Numbered from the stretch's first letter, positions 45,177 to 57,901 are shown. The stretch is 64,000 nucleotides of DNA from Xanthoparmelia taractica (GCA_033085395.1 JANQBS010000183.1:16184-80183), one strand, 5' to 3'. The notes: a model not told the origin generated them from the letters alone. Numbers and translations: made by a program.

Positions 45177-47412
45177 GATGGTGTATCTGGTGGTATAGGT
45201 GAGCAGTGCTAGGGGAGCGAAGGCAGTGGGAATACGGGACCGCAGGAGTGTCTGAATTCTTGTGATGTAGCAGAAAAGCTGGACGAGCAAACACCTTGAT
45301 CTCGGCTCCTGCTGTGACAAGGCTACTGAAATGCCAAGGGGCAGCATGAATAGACGCTAATTTCCAAGACTTGTGTCTTTGATTCCAAAGAAAGCGCCAA
45401 GAGGCAGACCAAAGCAAGACAGCGTCATGACCCAGTGCAACCCACCGGGTTAGCGAGGCGCACAGGCAGGGCAGAGTCGGTGCCAAACGCAGCTCATTCT
45501 TGCGTGACTTGTTATGCAGTACCGATTAAGGCGCGTGGAGATGAACGGTTGAGGCAAGAGCACCATTTCAGGTAACGATTACGGATTGATATGTAACCGT
45601 GGTGAAGGGGGGCGCACGCCGCACGGGGGACGACTTCCCCTTCGAGCGAGGATATGTATTGAAGAAGTGGGAAAGGGTTGATATCAGCTGATGATTGACA
45701 GGAATGCGATGTCGCCGAAGCCACCATATGCGGGTGAAGTGGTAAAGTTGTTGAGGCCTGGGGGGGGGATAGGTCTGGGTTGGATGAGGTGAGGTGAGGT
45801 GTTCTACCTTAGGTATGCTCCTAAGTTTTAGAGTTCTGAGGATGGGAGGATGGGAAATTCCTTATTAGCGCGATACAAAACGACTTTGTTGCCCTGAATG
45901 ACAAAAAAACGTGCTTGGGGGAAAAAGTGAAGAAGCTTTTTAGAAGGCGTGCTAAGGGAATAGAGTTGGCGCTACTAGGCTGCTGTAATGATAATAAGAG
46001 CTAAAGTAAAGGCCGACACAAGTGCAAAATCATTAGAAGTACCTACCTTACTAAGGCAGAAGTAAATGCTCCATTCCAGATCTTCCTCGAGTGCTAATAT
46101 ATCTATCGCAAATTCCTCCAGACTTGCCGCTACGTATTTTCCCCGTCTTATGAAACGTAATGTAATGAATAAATGGAGGAAGAAGATTTCGAGCAAACAG
46201 GAAAGTTGGTGGCAGGATCAAATGAGGATGGAAGCTGACGAGAGGCGTACGTATGGATGAAGAATTGCTTTGACCGCTTAGGGAAAACGACGCTTGTATT
46301 TGGACCGCAGAAGCGGCATTGCGTGCATATTACGGTCAGACGAACGTGGGGTAGAAGGGTAACACGAGGTTGTGGCAGCGCCTCATTTTCCATAAGCGGC
46401 CGGCCAAGATGGGCCAACACACCATTCCGGAGGGTAATGGGATTGATTTGGTTGGAAAAGAGCAAGGGAGCACATGCTTTCCTCGGTATCCGGTACTTGT
46501 AGGTGTTTAGATTAAAAAGAATAAGTACGAAGTACTTGACTTGGTAGCTTTTATTTTTAAATCTATCAACTTTTGTCGGGTGGGGTCGAGAAAGAGTCGG
46601 AGAGATTATGCGGGTTCGGATGGCCGGGTAGTCCAACGCCCTTGCATTCTGTGGCTTCTGCATCGTAGAAACTCGGGCTCACACCCTTCGGCCTTATTTC
46701 CACTCCATCTACATGCCTTGAATGTCCATGTCTCCATAAGCGATCCAGAAGATAATCAAAGAAAGAAAGAAAGAAAGATGGGAAAAGAAGAGAAAAAAGA
46801 GAAGAAGCAAAAGTTTGAGGAAAAAGAAAAGAGCCGAAGAATGGAATGCAAGAATGATAAGGGGGAATGAGAGGAAGTCAAGATAGAGTTGGATATCTGT
46901 CATAGGCCCCAAGACGGCTATACACCAAATCCCATGGACGGGCCGTCGGAGATTGTTTCAAAGGGTAAAAAGTACCAAGTCCTAGCTCATTTCTTAGTGT
47001 CAGCCTTTACCACATCCAGAACAAACCTCTTTTCCCCCGCCACTCCACTTTGGGTATAGTATGGAGGGAGGAGGATCCATGATAAGTAAGGTCAGGCATG
47101 ATCAACCTCATCTGCTAAAATAAGTCTTCCCATCCGAGACATTTTGGTTTGCAACCCACACACCTCCCCCGAAAGATTTGACAGACCCAAAAACAAAAAA
47201 GAAACAATTATTTCAAATATATCATCATCCATGATGAATGATGATGATGATGACGATGATGATATCAAATCAAATCCCTATTATAATTCTAGCATAATAC
47301 GGGGTACTCTTTTGTTGCCCCCAATATGCACTCCTTTTCTATATGCGCTCCCATGCCAGCGAAAGGAAAGACAATCCAGACTCCATCTTATAAGCGACCC
47401 AAGCATTTCCCA
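45177..47412. other. Gene-poor region
   Basis: 2.2 kb containing the promoter of the P450 gene at its left end. It also holds an AAGTAC-GA-AGTACTT-type palindrome (46523-46537), a GAAA-rich purine tract (about 46758-46870) and a GAT microsatellite (about 47231-47262). Open frames here are low-complexity and not supported. Confidence 0.55.
47231..47262. repeat. GAT microsatellite
   Basis: An ATG/GAT repeat with one GAC variant lies in the 3' flank of the elongase gene. Confidence 0.8.
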
Positions 47413-48705
47413 TCATTTTTTGCCTCCACCCAGCAGGTGGAGGTCATGACTCGTCGATACGATGCTCGTTCCTGCAGCCTTCATTAATTCCTCTGCGCAA
47501 TGCAATGCATCCACCGCCGTCTCGCTCGTCTCCATCATCGTCGGCATCTTCTTCCTCTCTAGCTCATGGACTGCGTCCGAAGGGATGCTAGTACTCATTG
47601 CTATCGTCGATCGTCTATCCTTCCTGCTAGCCTTCCTGTACGTAGCCGCGTAGAAGGAGATGAAGAGCACGAGGTAGGAGCTCAGAGTTGCGCAGCCAGT
47701 GAAGGCGGCGAATTCCTCACCTCCACACGTTCCGACATGTGGCAGTGAGGGAAAGAACTTGTCGGCATAGTAATTGTATGTGGCATAATACACAAAACCT
47801 ACCTCAAGCATCAGTCGCAGCCCGAGGAGCTGAGGAGAGGCCAAGTGCCAGAGTAACGAAGCCGGAAAGGAAAGAATCAAGGAGGTCGGGGGCCATACCA
47901 AGGTCAATGATGAATTGTGCGATCTGGAGTCTGGTGATCCATTCTTTCCACCAGATGCGAATGCCTCTCGCAGCTTGGAAGTAATACCAGTACATAACGA
48001 CATGTACAGTCAAATTTAAGGTAATAGGTACCCACGACACTGGGGTCTGCCCAATCAACTGGGTATAACAAAGAAATGCCGTTGCTCCATGGTGATAGCA
48101 GTGCAGGAACGCTGGCAACGTTAGCGCTCCTCCGACTCATGAATGACATGGCACATAGACGCACTTAGTGGCTTCTTCTTCAAGACCAGAAAAACAGTGT
48201 CCAAAAGCTCAAGATATTTGGTCAGGTAGTTGAGCTGTATTGCGTCAGTCCTCGCCATCGTGCATCGCCGTTGCAAGAGTCGGTCTCAACACACGTAGTA
48301 CAATGTCACTAACGGCCCGGTCCATCCACCATCTCCACAGATGGCGAAGAATACGCCGCGCTCCCAGATTGTTGGCCCCAGTTGCTCAACAAAAAGGATC
48401 AGCAAGGCGCCAGAGATGGCCGTCAGGTAAAAATTGTGGATGAGGAACAGATCATTCAGTTTGAATGCAGGACGGGATCTCATCAGTTCTCGACCTCCGA
48501 GAACAATTGTGTAATATGAAATTAGCATCATGGCGGTCGATTTGATTGTCAACAATGGTGTTGCTCCTGGAGTGATGTCGAGTTCATCGGCGGGATATCC
48601 CATGCCAGCCCTCCAGACTCTGTCGAATATCCGCCATGGCGAAAGATCGCTCATTTGCACGGCTTTGGCATCGAAAGGGCTCTGTGGTCCACGGCTGTAC
48701 GACAT
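47413..48705 (-). CDS. ELO-family very-long-chain fatty acid elongase
   Basis: Model on the minus strand: 48705..48295, 48234..48165, 48111..47899, 47798..47413; introns 60, 53 and 100 bases; 359 residues. ELO proteins are ER condensing enzymes that extend acyl-CoA by two carbons using malonyl-CoA. The second exon gives [20 protein letters not shown], with the conserved KxxExxDT. The third starts at the catalytic histidine box [11 protein letters not shown] (HxxHH), followed by [20 protein letters not shown]. The fourth has [16 protein letters not shown] and the last membrane spans. About seven hydrophobic segments are visible. The C-terminal 60 residues are polar and end GGGKK, a possible di-lysine ER-retrieval signal. 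It is similar to yeast Fen1/Sur4; which one is not decidable. All junctions restore family motifs. Confidence 0.93.
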
Positions 48706-50465
48706 GACGGTTTGGACGGCGGTGTCTAGCTGTCTCTCAAGGCTGAACTGAGGTTGGTGGGGCGAATATCTTTGTCGGACAGGATGGAAGACACGCAGCT
48801 CTTAAGGGGGGGAAGTCGGAATGCCAGGGTTCTGCACGAATGTTGATAGCGCCTTGCTACGTGTGAGTTATCACAAACTTTTGTGCTATAATCAAGGATT
48901 ATGATGCAAGTGGCTTGCTTCGATAAAGACGCCCATCGAAGCGTACTCACATGGATCGTTCCTACGGACCGACGGGGCGCTGCAGCCTTCTCTCACGTCT
49001 CTCTAGCTGAGCGGTCGCAGATCTTTCGGGCATGGGGCATGTCACACATATGAGGCCACAAGGGTCTCGGCAATCAACCCCTGGGCAATCCACCGAAAGT
49101 TGATCTCCATCCATTTCAGGACGAATCCGACGACGTCCAATAAGACAAAACTCATAAGCACTGGGCGTCTTGGTGCTGTAATCGAACTCTGAAAGGCGTT
49201 TGCTAGTCTGAAAATGGGGAATAAGGGCCGCCATGGGAACCACTAGTATCTTCCTAAATAGCAGACTTAATAGAAGAAGCCAGTGACGCGTTGGCGTGTT
49301 ACAACGAGTGGTCAGCATGTCAGCATATCGCTACACGAACGTCAAGGATGGAATCTGGTAGCGAGAGGGAAGAGACTTCAAGGTCATGTTCTGCATGAGA
49401 TACATGCAGGCGAGGAAATGATCTATATCCGGGACCAGGGTTCCAATTCACTATATGGCTCAGATGATTGGCTCTCTTGTCTTACGAACGGCTCGGGCAC
49501 TTTTGGGAAATGGCCTCACACTGGAACCCTTGACTGTTATAGCTGTCTTGCATCCTGATGAAGTGCCGAGTGCTCTTTGACCTAGCAAAGTTTAACAACA
49601 TGCCCGAGCATGGAAAGCATACCTAAGCGTATTCAGGAGAACTTCTCGTTACATTTTGTGCGCCTTCAGCGTTGTCACGAAGGCGTTGGAATCCAGCCTT
49701 CAAGTCAAGTTCGTGGGAATCATGCGGGTGTGCGGCTCCGCTACGGTGTTATTTCGCAAGCTGATTTTACCTTATCTTATGCCTGTTGTGAAGTCCTCCC
49801 AAACGGTACTAGCCCGAAAGTTGGAGGGTTACCGCCAGATCGACGCACGAAGAGAATGCCACAGTCGCATCAGGCGCCTTTTCCATTGGCAGCTAATCCT
49901 TCCCGCATTGCATTGCATTGCGTTGGCTTCAATGCAGCTTATTGATATGCAGCACCACAGTTCCGGAATCATGCCTTCTCCTGGTCGCAATCCTCTGCAT
50001 GGATGTCTTCACCCTGGGGAAAAGCCACCGAAGACGAATCAATCCATAGTGACAGGGGCTGCCATCGGAACAGTCGGTCTCGCTTGCCTCGTCCAATTAA
50101 TAGTGCCTTGGTGTTGTGGCAATAGGCTTTGATTTTCTGACCTCGTCGATCTCCTCGACTCCCGCCAATCGTTTATCCCCGAAAGGGGAGATCTGTTTTC
50201 AGCTGTACGATTTCATGGTCCACTGGCGTCCATTACAAGAAAAGATTTCAAGAAAAGAGCCCTCTCCATGTTGGATAAATTACCAACCATAGTGTAGAAC
50301 ACAAAGCCTGGACAATACTGGTCATTAACGTGCACTGAGAGTGTGGAACGCCTCCTTCCAAGCACAAATAACCGTCACCTATAAGAAGCTACTCAATTAG
50401 GGAACCCCATCAAGCAACGACGTCAACGCGTATTCGGTTGAAGCTGTATATACCAATAAACAGCG
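48706..50465. other. Intergenic region
   Basis: 1.76 kb between divergent genes. A minus-strand open frame at 48962-49318 (118 codons) has a Cys-rich end (CPGVDCRDPCGLICVTCP), but no family match, so it is not called. The remainder shows nothing recognisable. Confidence 0.5.
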
Positions 50466-51742
50466 ATGCCGCTCTCGCTGGAGACGCTCCCTGGCAAGGA
50501 GGTGTTTTCAGACACTTTGGTCTCTTCTTCAGTTTGGAAGGTTCTCTGTATCGTACTCATTCTCGCGAACTTCAAAAATTTGCCTCTCGTCTGGCATGTA
50601 AGCGCTGGTTGTTTGAGTATCATAACAACACCGCTCCAGCCTAACACGTCAACTCTAGGTTCGGTTGCTTAATGCCTTCCGCTTCGTACTTCGATGCGAG
50701 CGATCCAGGACGGCCATTAGACCCGCGCAACTGTTTCAACCTCTCATCACTGAATCGCACGGCTCCCTCATGGAGCTTGATTACAACATTCACAGTAAGT
50801 GCGCTGTCTAGTGGTGCGTTTCGAATCCAAGGCCTGACCACTTGACACATAGAGTCAAACAGCACGTACTTCCAGGACGTCGACATTGCCCGGACCCATC
50901 TCATCTGCACGTTGTTCTCGGCTGGAATCGAGCAGGCGAGAAGAAGCAAAGGACAAGGGATCTTAGGTGGTGGCAACAAAACATTCGGAGCGGCGTTGGG
51001 CGCTGTCAGCTGTTCGTTCAGAAAAGAGATCAACCCATTCGAAAGGTATGAAATGTGGACACGAGTGCTCTCTTGGGACCGCAAGTGAGTACTTTTTGAG
51101 TAGAACCTCCACAGTCGTTCAGAAATGCTGACTCGGAAGTCTCCCAGGTGGATATACATGGTCACCCATTTCGTGCGCAAAGACGCAATCAAGCCCAAAT
51201 CATTCTCGATGTACCCCAGACAGAAGAACAAAAATGCCGGTTCAAGGAATGTGGACAAGAAGGAGGACGCCATTATTGCTTCGGCGCTGAGCAAGATTGT
51301 GTTCAAGAAGGGGCGCCTCACAATTCCTCCCGAAGTGATGCTGCAAGCGTCAGGCCTGCTGCCACCTCGGCCAGCGGACCTCGCGCTTTTACAGACCGAG
51401 ATCTACCCTGCGCCATCTAAGCGAGCTATGGCTCAACAAATATTTGACGTGGGATTCCGGTTTTTCGAGAAGTGTGATCTGGTGTGGGAGGCGACGCGGA
51501 ATATGCTTACCCCAGAGCCAGAAGAAGCCAGGGATCAGTCGAGAGACGGATCGCCAGATGATATGGCAACGAAGAAGAGGGACCAATGGACGTGGGATAT
51601 GGTAGAGCAAGAGAGACTGCGTGGGTTAGAGATGGCGAGCAAACTTGGTGCACTGGACGGGTTAGCAGGAGAATTTACAGCCGAGGCGGATGCTCTGGGC
51701 AAGCACAGCGATCTCTGGTGGTTCCTTGGACTAACATACTAG
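50466..51742 (+). CDS. THEM6-like thioesterase-superfamily (4HBT-type hotdog) protein
   Basis: Model: join(50466..50597, 50659..50794, 50853..51084, 51148..51742); introns 61, 58 and 63 bases; 364 residues. A hydrophobic anchor lies near residues 22-43 (SVWKVLCIVLILANFKNLPL). The hotdog-fold region follows (about 75-240) with ELDYNIHKSNSTYFQDVDIA then RTHLICTLFSAGI, GAVSCSFRKEINPFERYEMW and WDRKWIYMVTHFVRK. This layout matches the THEM6 family, often mislabelled in fungi as capsule polysaccharide biosynthesis protein. The family suggests acyl-CoA thioesterase activity in a membrane, but no activity is shown. The C-terminal 100 residues (with RDQWTWDMVEQERLRGLEMA) are a conserved fungal extension. 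All four junctions are phase-consistent. The antisense frame at 50641-51321 is a shadow. Confidence 0.88.
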
Positions 51743-52436
51743 ACGAATTAATACATGGTAGAGAGAAGCGATTACCAAGGCATCAACTCAGCAGCACGAA
51801 GGGTTCTGAAAACGTTGGGATGATGCTTCCGACGGGCGCACGTTGTAGGAATTATTTTAGTTAAATACATGTATTATTGGTTTCCAATTTAGCGCACGTT
51901 CGTTATCTCAAGTAAGGTATTTACATCTAGCGTCTGGGGCGTCAATCCTTTTAAGCAACCTAGCTACATGTACGTACAGGAGGCGCTCAAGTCAGATGTT
52001 GAAGCGCAACGACGCTGTTGGCCAGGCCCGGCCTGGGGAGCTATGAATTCAATGATCGCCAGTACTATCGATCATGCCAGTGTACTTCGTAAGCTGTTCT
52101 GATGATGTCCCTTCAAATCTGTTATTTTTTACCGTACTACATTTACCTTTGCTTGTAGCCTGATGATAGTAACAATACAATGATCTTTGTACGTATTGTT
52201 ATCAGTATCATTGTCGGGCAATTATCTCCAAGCTTTTCCCACGCTTTTCCATTCCCTCCCGTCCCATCCTTTCTTTCTTTGCTGTCATAGCTGCATCTTC
52301 TGTCTTCCTACCATCCGCCATTGCCTCTTCCCATTTGCAAATCTTCCACTACATTACGCCACTGCCATTGTCTGCTCTTAAAATCACTCGCATTCCACAA
52401 CTCGTCAGAGGTCCATGCCCTCCAACTGCTAGCATC
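51743..52436. promoter_or_regulatory. Intergenic region with the presumed MFS promoter
   Basis: 694 bases between two genes transcribed the same way. The last 250 bases are pyrimidine-rich (CTTTCC/TCTTCC runs, about 52220-52400), as is common just upstream of strongly used fungal starts. No specific site is called. Confidence 0.45.
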
Positions 52437-54618
52437 ATGACGAACGCGGACGAAACCTCAGCGAGCGACATAACCCTTACTCCCGGGACCGACGGAGTCT
52501 CCGACTATCAGCAGTATCTGGAGAAGACCAGTCGAAGGGATAGCCGAGGAGATGCTTCTCCTCTTCAATCTTGCCCTATTGGAGACGGCGATATTCCCCA
52601 ACACAACTCCCCAATGGACGGTCCCGCTCCTACGCTGAACAACGGGGGTCGGCTTGGACTTTCTGCTCTTCCAACGCTTAAGAGGATACGACGTACCCAT
52701 ACACGCACGGAGCGGGAACAGCGCCCACACAGACTGGAGGTCATTGAAGGTCCCCACGAATACCCTGGACCTCTTGCTCTTTCCCTCCTCACCGTTGGTA
52801 TATGTCTGTCTGTCTTCCTTGTCTCACTGGATAGAACAATTGTCGCTACAGTAAGAGCATCCTGTGAGCCTCTGGTAATATAGCTTCTGAACTGATTCCT
52901 TCCTCCCAAGGCCGTACCGCGCATAACTGACGATTTCCACTCCTCTGACGATGTTGGGTGGTACGGCAGCGCGTACCTGATCACAGCTGGCGCTCTACAG
53001 CCCATCTATGGGCGTATTTTCACCATGTTCAATATCAAATGGTCCTTCCTCTGTTCTTTAGGCATTTTCGAGCTCGGATCTCTCATCTGTGGAGTTGCAC
53101 CCAATTCCATCGCGCTTATTGTGGGTAGAGCTATTGCTGGATGGGGGAGTGCCGGCATCTTGACAGGGGCATTCGTTGTTGTTGCACATGCAGTACCGTT
53201 GCAGAGAAGACCGGTTTTCTCGGCGGCGGTCGGGGTTATGTTCGCACTGGGAGCTATTGTTGGTCCCTTATTAGGCGGTGCGTTCACTGACCTTGTCACC
53301 TGGCGTTGGTGGTAAGTCAAGGTTACTGCTCTGGAATTGCTGATCAACGCGTGATAACGTGAACAGTTTCTACTTTAACCTACCCGTATGTGGTGCCACT
53401 GTGGTCTCCATGATCCTCTTTTTCAGGCCACACAAAGACGCCCAAGAGAGCGACAAGCCCTTGCTGGAGAAGATACTAGCTCTTGACCTCGTTGGCAACT
53501 TTCTCCTAATTGTCGCAGCCGTAATGTTGTTCCTGGCCCTGCAGTTCAATGGACAATATTGGGCATGGAGTAGTGCCCGAATAGTTGGTCTAATGGTTGG
53601 CTGTGGAACTACCGCCATCCTCTTTGTGCTTTGGCAATGGCGACAGGGTGACAAGGCACTTCTTCCACCACGCATTATTCTCCAGCGTAGTGTGGCGGCC
53701 AGCTGCTTAGGAGCCTTTTCAATCTACGGGACCTTCCTAGTCCATGCTTATTATCTACCCATTTGGTTTCAAGCAATCAAAAACGATACTGCAACCATGT
53801 CTGGAGTCTCCCTAATAGCTTACATGATATGTAATGCGCTATTCTCTGTCATCGCTGGCATTTTTGTCAGCGGAATTGGCTACTTTGCTCCCCCAGCCAT
53901 CCTCGGCGCCGCCATCGGAACTGTGGGATGTGGCCTGCTTTCCACACTTCAGGTAGATAGTGGTCCAGGCGAATGGGTGGGCTATCAAGTCGTTACGTCA
54001 ACTGGGCTCGGCATGGCCGTCCAACAGGGCGTCATTGCTGTCCAGACCGTCCTCACGTTGGAAGAAACTCCTATTGGCATCGCTGTCATAATTAGCATGC
54101 AGAGTCTAGGCGGAGCTGTTTTCGTCTCGGTTGGGAACAACATACTGCAGAACATCTTGGACCAAGTATCCACAGAAAAGAATCTGCCAGGCGTTGACGT
54201 CAAAGCCGTTATTGCCGCTGGAGCAACGCAATTCCGCTCCTTGGTGCCTGCAGAATCGTTACCTGCTTTGCTGGTCGCCTACAATTATGCTCTTCAGAGG
54301 GTCTTTATCGCTGCAATCCCTCTTTCTGGTCTCGCTTTCCTATTCGCCTGTGGACTTGAATGGAGGAGCGTCAGGGACAGTAAACCTACGCTCGAGGCTG
54401 CCTTAGGACCGGCCACTGAGCATAGCGTTAATGGAGCAAATCCAGAAGCTTCACAGTCACGACGGCGAAGTGGAGAGAGCAGCGGGACTAGGAACAGTCG
54501 GGAAAAGACGAGTTTCGAGACTGCGAGGACTTCGCTGCACTACGAGTTGATGGATCAGCCCGAGGCATCACATCCTAGGCAGAGCCAGATCTCTATTCCT
54601 GGATCCTGGTGCGATTAA
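52437..54618 (+). CDS. MFS multidrug/toxin efflux transporter, DHA14 type (14 membrane spans)
   Basis: Model: join(52437..52850, 52911..53311, 53367..54618); introns 60 and 55 bases; 688 residues. A hydrophilic cytosolic head of about 110 residues precedes the first membrane span (LALSLLTVGICLSVFLVSLD). The DHA14 signatures follow: SLDRTIVATAVPRITDDF (motif D1-like, made by splicing exon 1 to 2), GWYGSAYLITAGALQPIYGR (motif A region) and GRAIAGWGSAGI, then GPLLGGAFTD and WRWCFYFNLP (motif C/G region, made by the second junction). By family knowledge it is a proton-coupled exporter of drugs or metabolites at the plasma membrane. The substrate is unknown, and no biosynthetic backbone gene is nearby. 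The C-terminal 80 residues are polar and Ser-rich. Confidence 0.92.
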
Positions 54619-55027
54619 GGCTTCTTCTATTCAATCTCTTATTTTGCTGCCGTGGACCAACGGAGAAAACTACTGTTGGCGTGGGTGTAGTGGGTATATT
54701 TTAAAAACTGTAATCAGCGGAAGTTTGATCCAAAATGAAGGGGCAAGAGGAACCGTTGTAATTTCTTGGTCGACAGATGCCTTCTTGCCACTTTACTCAA
54801 TGTTGTATGCGTCTCGAGCGCAGCGTCGCAGATTGCTACAACATATGCCTGATCTTAAACAATCGTCTCCCCAAGAATCTTCTGACATCAGTCCTCGTGA
54901 ACTCGTAGGCTCAGTTGCAGCAATTGTTTTATATTACATGCTACTTAAGCTTATAAGCTACAAATTTATAGCCCTGGCTCTTGAGACTCTTCACACTACT
55001 ATCCACGAGAGAGACCGCTGACACATG
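54619..55027. other. Convergent 3' intergenic region
   Basis: 409 bases between the 3' ends of the transporter gene and the ferritin-like gene. No feature is seen. Confidence 0.5.
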
Positions 55028-56137
55028 TCACAAGATCCCGCTGTTGACCTCCACAGGTTGCTCGGTAATGATCAACGGTCCTGCTTTGACGGAACCAATT
55101 GTTGGTGCACCAGGTGTATCTGAAATGACTGCAAGGAACAAGCCCCTAGCTTCAAACTCGGCCGGTATCATTGACGAGTTCGTCTTTGTGTCAAATGGCT
55201 CCGTGATATTAAGCAAGCCATGGAAGTAGACGGCATAATAAGTCTTACCAGCTTCGAAATGAGGCTGATTGGTCGGATTGGAGAAGGCAAAGGTGACCGG
55301 AGATCCGGGTAGCAGCGTCGTCGATTTCGTTTTGTAGCTCAAGGACGGTAGGTTCTGGCTTGGAACTGGATAGTCGGGGTTGCCCGGTGGGCAAGAGCCT
55401 GGCACGATGAAGACTTTCGTAGTATCGAGAATCTCGTTGGCATATGGAAAGACTGTATCGACGGGGCCGGCGAAGGGAGACTGCTGCCAGATGTCGATGA
55501 GGCCCCAGGCTTCGTGTCGTGACTCGACCTCGGCAATTGCGACCAAGGCTGCCTTGGACGAGTTGAGCTGCGCTTGGAGAATAAGACCTGTCAGGAAGGA
55601 CATGCTCGAAATCTCAACGACGGTGTGGGCAGCAAGATAAGCAACAGGGCTGGTGATTCCGAATTGGTATTTGCAGGGTGCGGGCTTGGTGGAGGCACTC
55701 GAGATTTGCTCCTCAAAGATACGGGCATGGCCCGCTTCATTGTCGCGAATCTCAATGATTCTTTGATAGGTATGTGGCGGGTAGCCGGCGTCTTCAAAAA
55801 TAGATTGGTTAAAGGTCTCTACACCGAATTGATAAAAGGCAAAGATGGCCCATTCTGCACCAAGGAGATTTTGAAAGAGGAGGTCGTCGGCCCCAGCGGT
55901 GCCATTGCTTGTGGGAAAGACTGGCTGCGAGTAATTGCCAGGAAAGGGAGGCGAGGTGCTATTTTCATTGGTGTAGTAGGACGACTCGCCCGGGATTGGT
56001 CCGATCCTGGGGTCGTCGAGAATCTGGCTAGAGCCTGACGGAGAGGCAGATGGTGAGACGGTTGGGGCAGGTACGGCGTGCAACTCAACAGCAAACACGA
56101 GGACGGCAGAAAGGAGGCTGGCAAAAGATGAACACAT
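55028..56137 (-). CDS. Secreted ferritin-like domain protein (Rds1 type)
   Basis: A single exon of 369 residues. The signal peptide is MCSSFASLLSAVLVFAVELHA, cleaved near residue 21. A Ser/Pro-rich linker (about 25-75) leads to a ferritin-like domain (about 80-235) with the helices DDLLFQNLLGAEWAIFAFYQ, IIEIRDNEAGHARIFEEQIS and AALVAIAEVESRHEAWGLID. The spaced Glu/His residues (E, ExxH, E, ExxxH) resemble a di-iron site. The C-terminal third is beta-rich with NxT/S sites. In fungi this family is named after S. pombe Rds1, a stress-induced protein; the enzymatic role is unknown. An in-frame upstream ATG (56266) would place a Ser-rich leader before the signal peptide and is judged unlikely. Confidence 0.87.
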   Translation of the reverse strand: MCSSFASLLSAVLVFAVELHAVPAPTVSPSASPSGSSQILDDPRIGPIPGESSYYTNENSTSPPFPGNYSQPVFPTSNGTAGADDLLFQNLLGAEWAIFAFYQFGVETFNQSIFEDAGYPPHTYQRIIEIRDNEAGHARIFEEQISSASTKPAPCKYQFGITSPVAYLAAHTVVEISSMSFLTGLILQAQLNSSKAALVAIAEVESRHEAWGLIDIWQQSPFAGPVDTVFPYANEILDTTKVFIVPGSCPPGNPDYPVPSQNLPSLSYKTKSTTLLPGSPVTFAFSNPTNQPHFEAGKTYYAVYFHGLLNITEPFDTKTNSSMIPAEFEARGLFLAVISDTPGAPTIGSVKAGPLIITEQPVEVNSGIL

Positions 56138-57901
56138 CTCGAAGTAGAGATGAGCAGTAGAATATACGCTGATAGAGTATTGCCCGAAAGATGAAGATGA
56201 AGATGAAAGTGATGAGGCGTCAATGAGTGTTTTGAAGAAACGGAAAAGGTTGGCTGGATTCAGCAATTATACTCATCCCCTGGTCTTATGGCCAAGGATA
56301 CACATCTGCCAAGGTAGCGTGGAAGCAAGGATGAAATCATACCAGCTGAGTAAGTGTCGGAAGCGTCATTAAATGCAAAAGTTTGTAGGTTAGCCTGTGT
56401 GCACGATCTTGGCCGGGGGGGAAGGGATGAGCATGGATCATCATGCCCTGTATGGTTTCAGTAGTCGCCAATCGGCATGGAAAGCGGCTTGGTAGAGATG
56501 TGCACGGTCCGTCACACCGTGTGGACAGGATGAGGATAGAACACTTGTTGGACCTTCAGAGCGAGGTGTGGGGATCCCAGAGCGGGCAAAAAGGGAAGGG
56601 GGGGCGGGGCCAAGACTGTGTTAAGAGGCCAAGTTGCGTCCAGTTGGTAGAGCACAACAGGGGGCTCAGGGCAAAGAGGCATGTGCAAGGTAGAAGTGTA
56701 CACACTACTCCGTACTCAGATACTGACTGGCATGGATCGATCAAGAAGGGAAGCATGGCGGTCAGCTAAACTGTGTACTCTTGCGCTCCCACCCAATGAT
56801 CGGCGCCTGCAAGATCGAGCAACAATATACTAGTATTACCTTAGTAGTTCAATAAAAATAGGAATATCTCCGTACATAGTAGCGATTCAGGACCAGTGAC
56901 GACGGAGAATAAGATGGAAAAAGTGGGAAATGCATTGGTGCGCCATTTTTGCAACGCAAATCGGCAATGAGATGGGCTTCTTGCATTAGCCGTCACATGT
57001 AGCTTGGGGGCGCTCAGAGAGGTAAGGTGATAAGTAGTAAGATGAAGGAGAAGAAAGGAGGATGATGATGATGTTGTTGTGAATAATGAATAATATGAAA
57101 TAATATATCATGCATCCGTGATTTTTGATTGAATGAAGAATCTATTTTAAATAACATGTGTATTTATTGAATCATGCAGCTAAAGTAATAATACTTTTAG
57201 CGGCGATATCACACAAGGTCATCATCGGTCAGTAAAGAAAGTAAACAAGGCCGAGGGGGGTCATGGCACGCTAATGCTAGTTCCCTGCAAGGCATCGGCT
57301 GACCCGCAGCGTGGCCTCGAACCGCATACGCCATTTCGACCCACTGGGGAAATTTAACGGGGGGGGGCAAGGGGGAAGGCACCGTGCATTCTGATCGTTT
57401 TGCCCAACATAATGATCAACATTATTTTACTGCGCGGCTATTACAGAGTCCAAAAAGACACGATGCGATCGCGCTAGCAAATGATAACGGAAAATCAAGA
57501 AAGAAAAATCAAGAAAAATCAAGAAAAATTGCAAGGGCAGCCTTGTTGAGAATGGAGAGATGAGCAGCTGACTAGTCCATGAATGGACCGGGAATATTGC
57601 AATCTTCCGATGATCTTTCTTCCAACACTGCCGATCTCGACCTCATGGTGGCTTTGCTCAATCCAGACAGAGGCAGAGGCATAGGCATAGGCATGCGACT
57701 CCAAGAATCCAGAATGCTGACTGCATCATCCCCTCCTTTTCAAAGACTGTACCTTAGCATGCCCCAACAAGATCGAGGCTCAACGTCCTCTGAGCTGGTC
57801 TTCCTAGCCTGGAAACGCTTCTCTCACCTGCCCATTATCCTGTCCAGCCTGAGCAGTCAATCCCAACATCATCGCTCTTCACCATCACCCTCAAATTCAG
57901 A
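56138..57901. other. Divergent intergenic region
   Basis: 1.76 kb between divergent starts of the ferritin-like and CYP52-type genes. It contains ATG/ATA-rich low-complexity near 57061-57115, an AAATCAAGAA tandem near 57494-57525 and a homopolymer G run near 57361. A tRNA-like string near 56640-56656 was rejected. Upstream open frames (57579-57900) overlap the P450 start in another frame and are not supported. Confidence 0.5.
57494..57531. repeat. Short AAATCAAGAA tandem repeat
   Basis: The word AAATCAAGAA recurs three to four times in tandem about 375 bases upstream of the CYP52-type start. It has no known function. Confidence 0.7.

Noticed and set aside
50641..51321. 226-codon minus-strand open frame
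   Set aside because: It is the antisense shadow of the four-exon THEM6-like gene, whose plus-strand exons carry conserved motifs and consistent splice phases.
56636..56690. tRNA-like string (CCAGTTGGTAGAGCAC) resembling a D-arm
   Set aside because: No anticodon arm, no GGTTCGA-type T-arm at the right distance and no acceptor-stem pairing; only the D-loop words match.
57290..57345. GGTTCGAGGCC string on the minus strand resembling a tRNA T-arm
   Set aside because: The flanking bases do not form the T-stem or acceptor stem, and no D-arm lies upstream.
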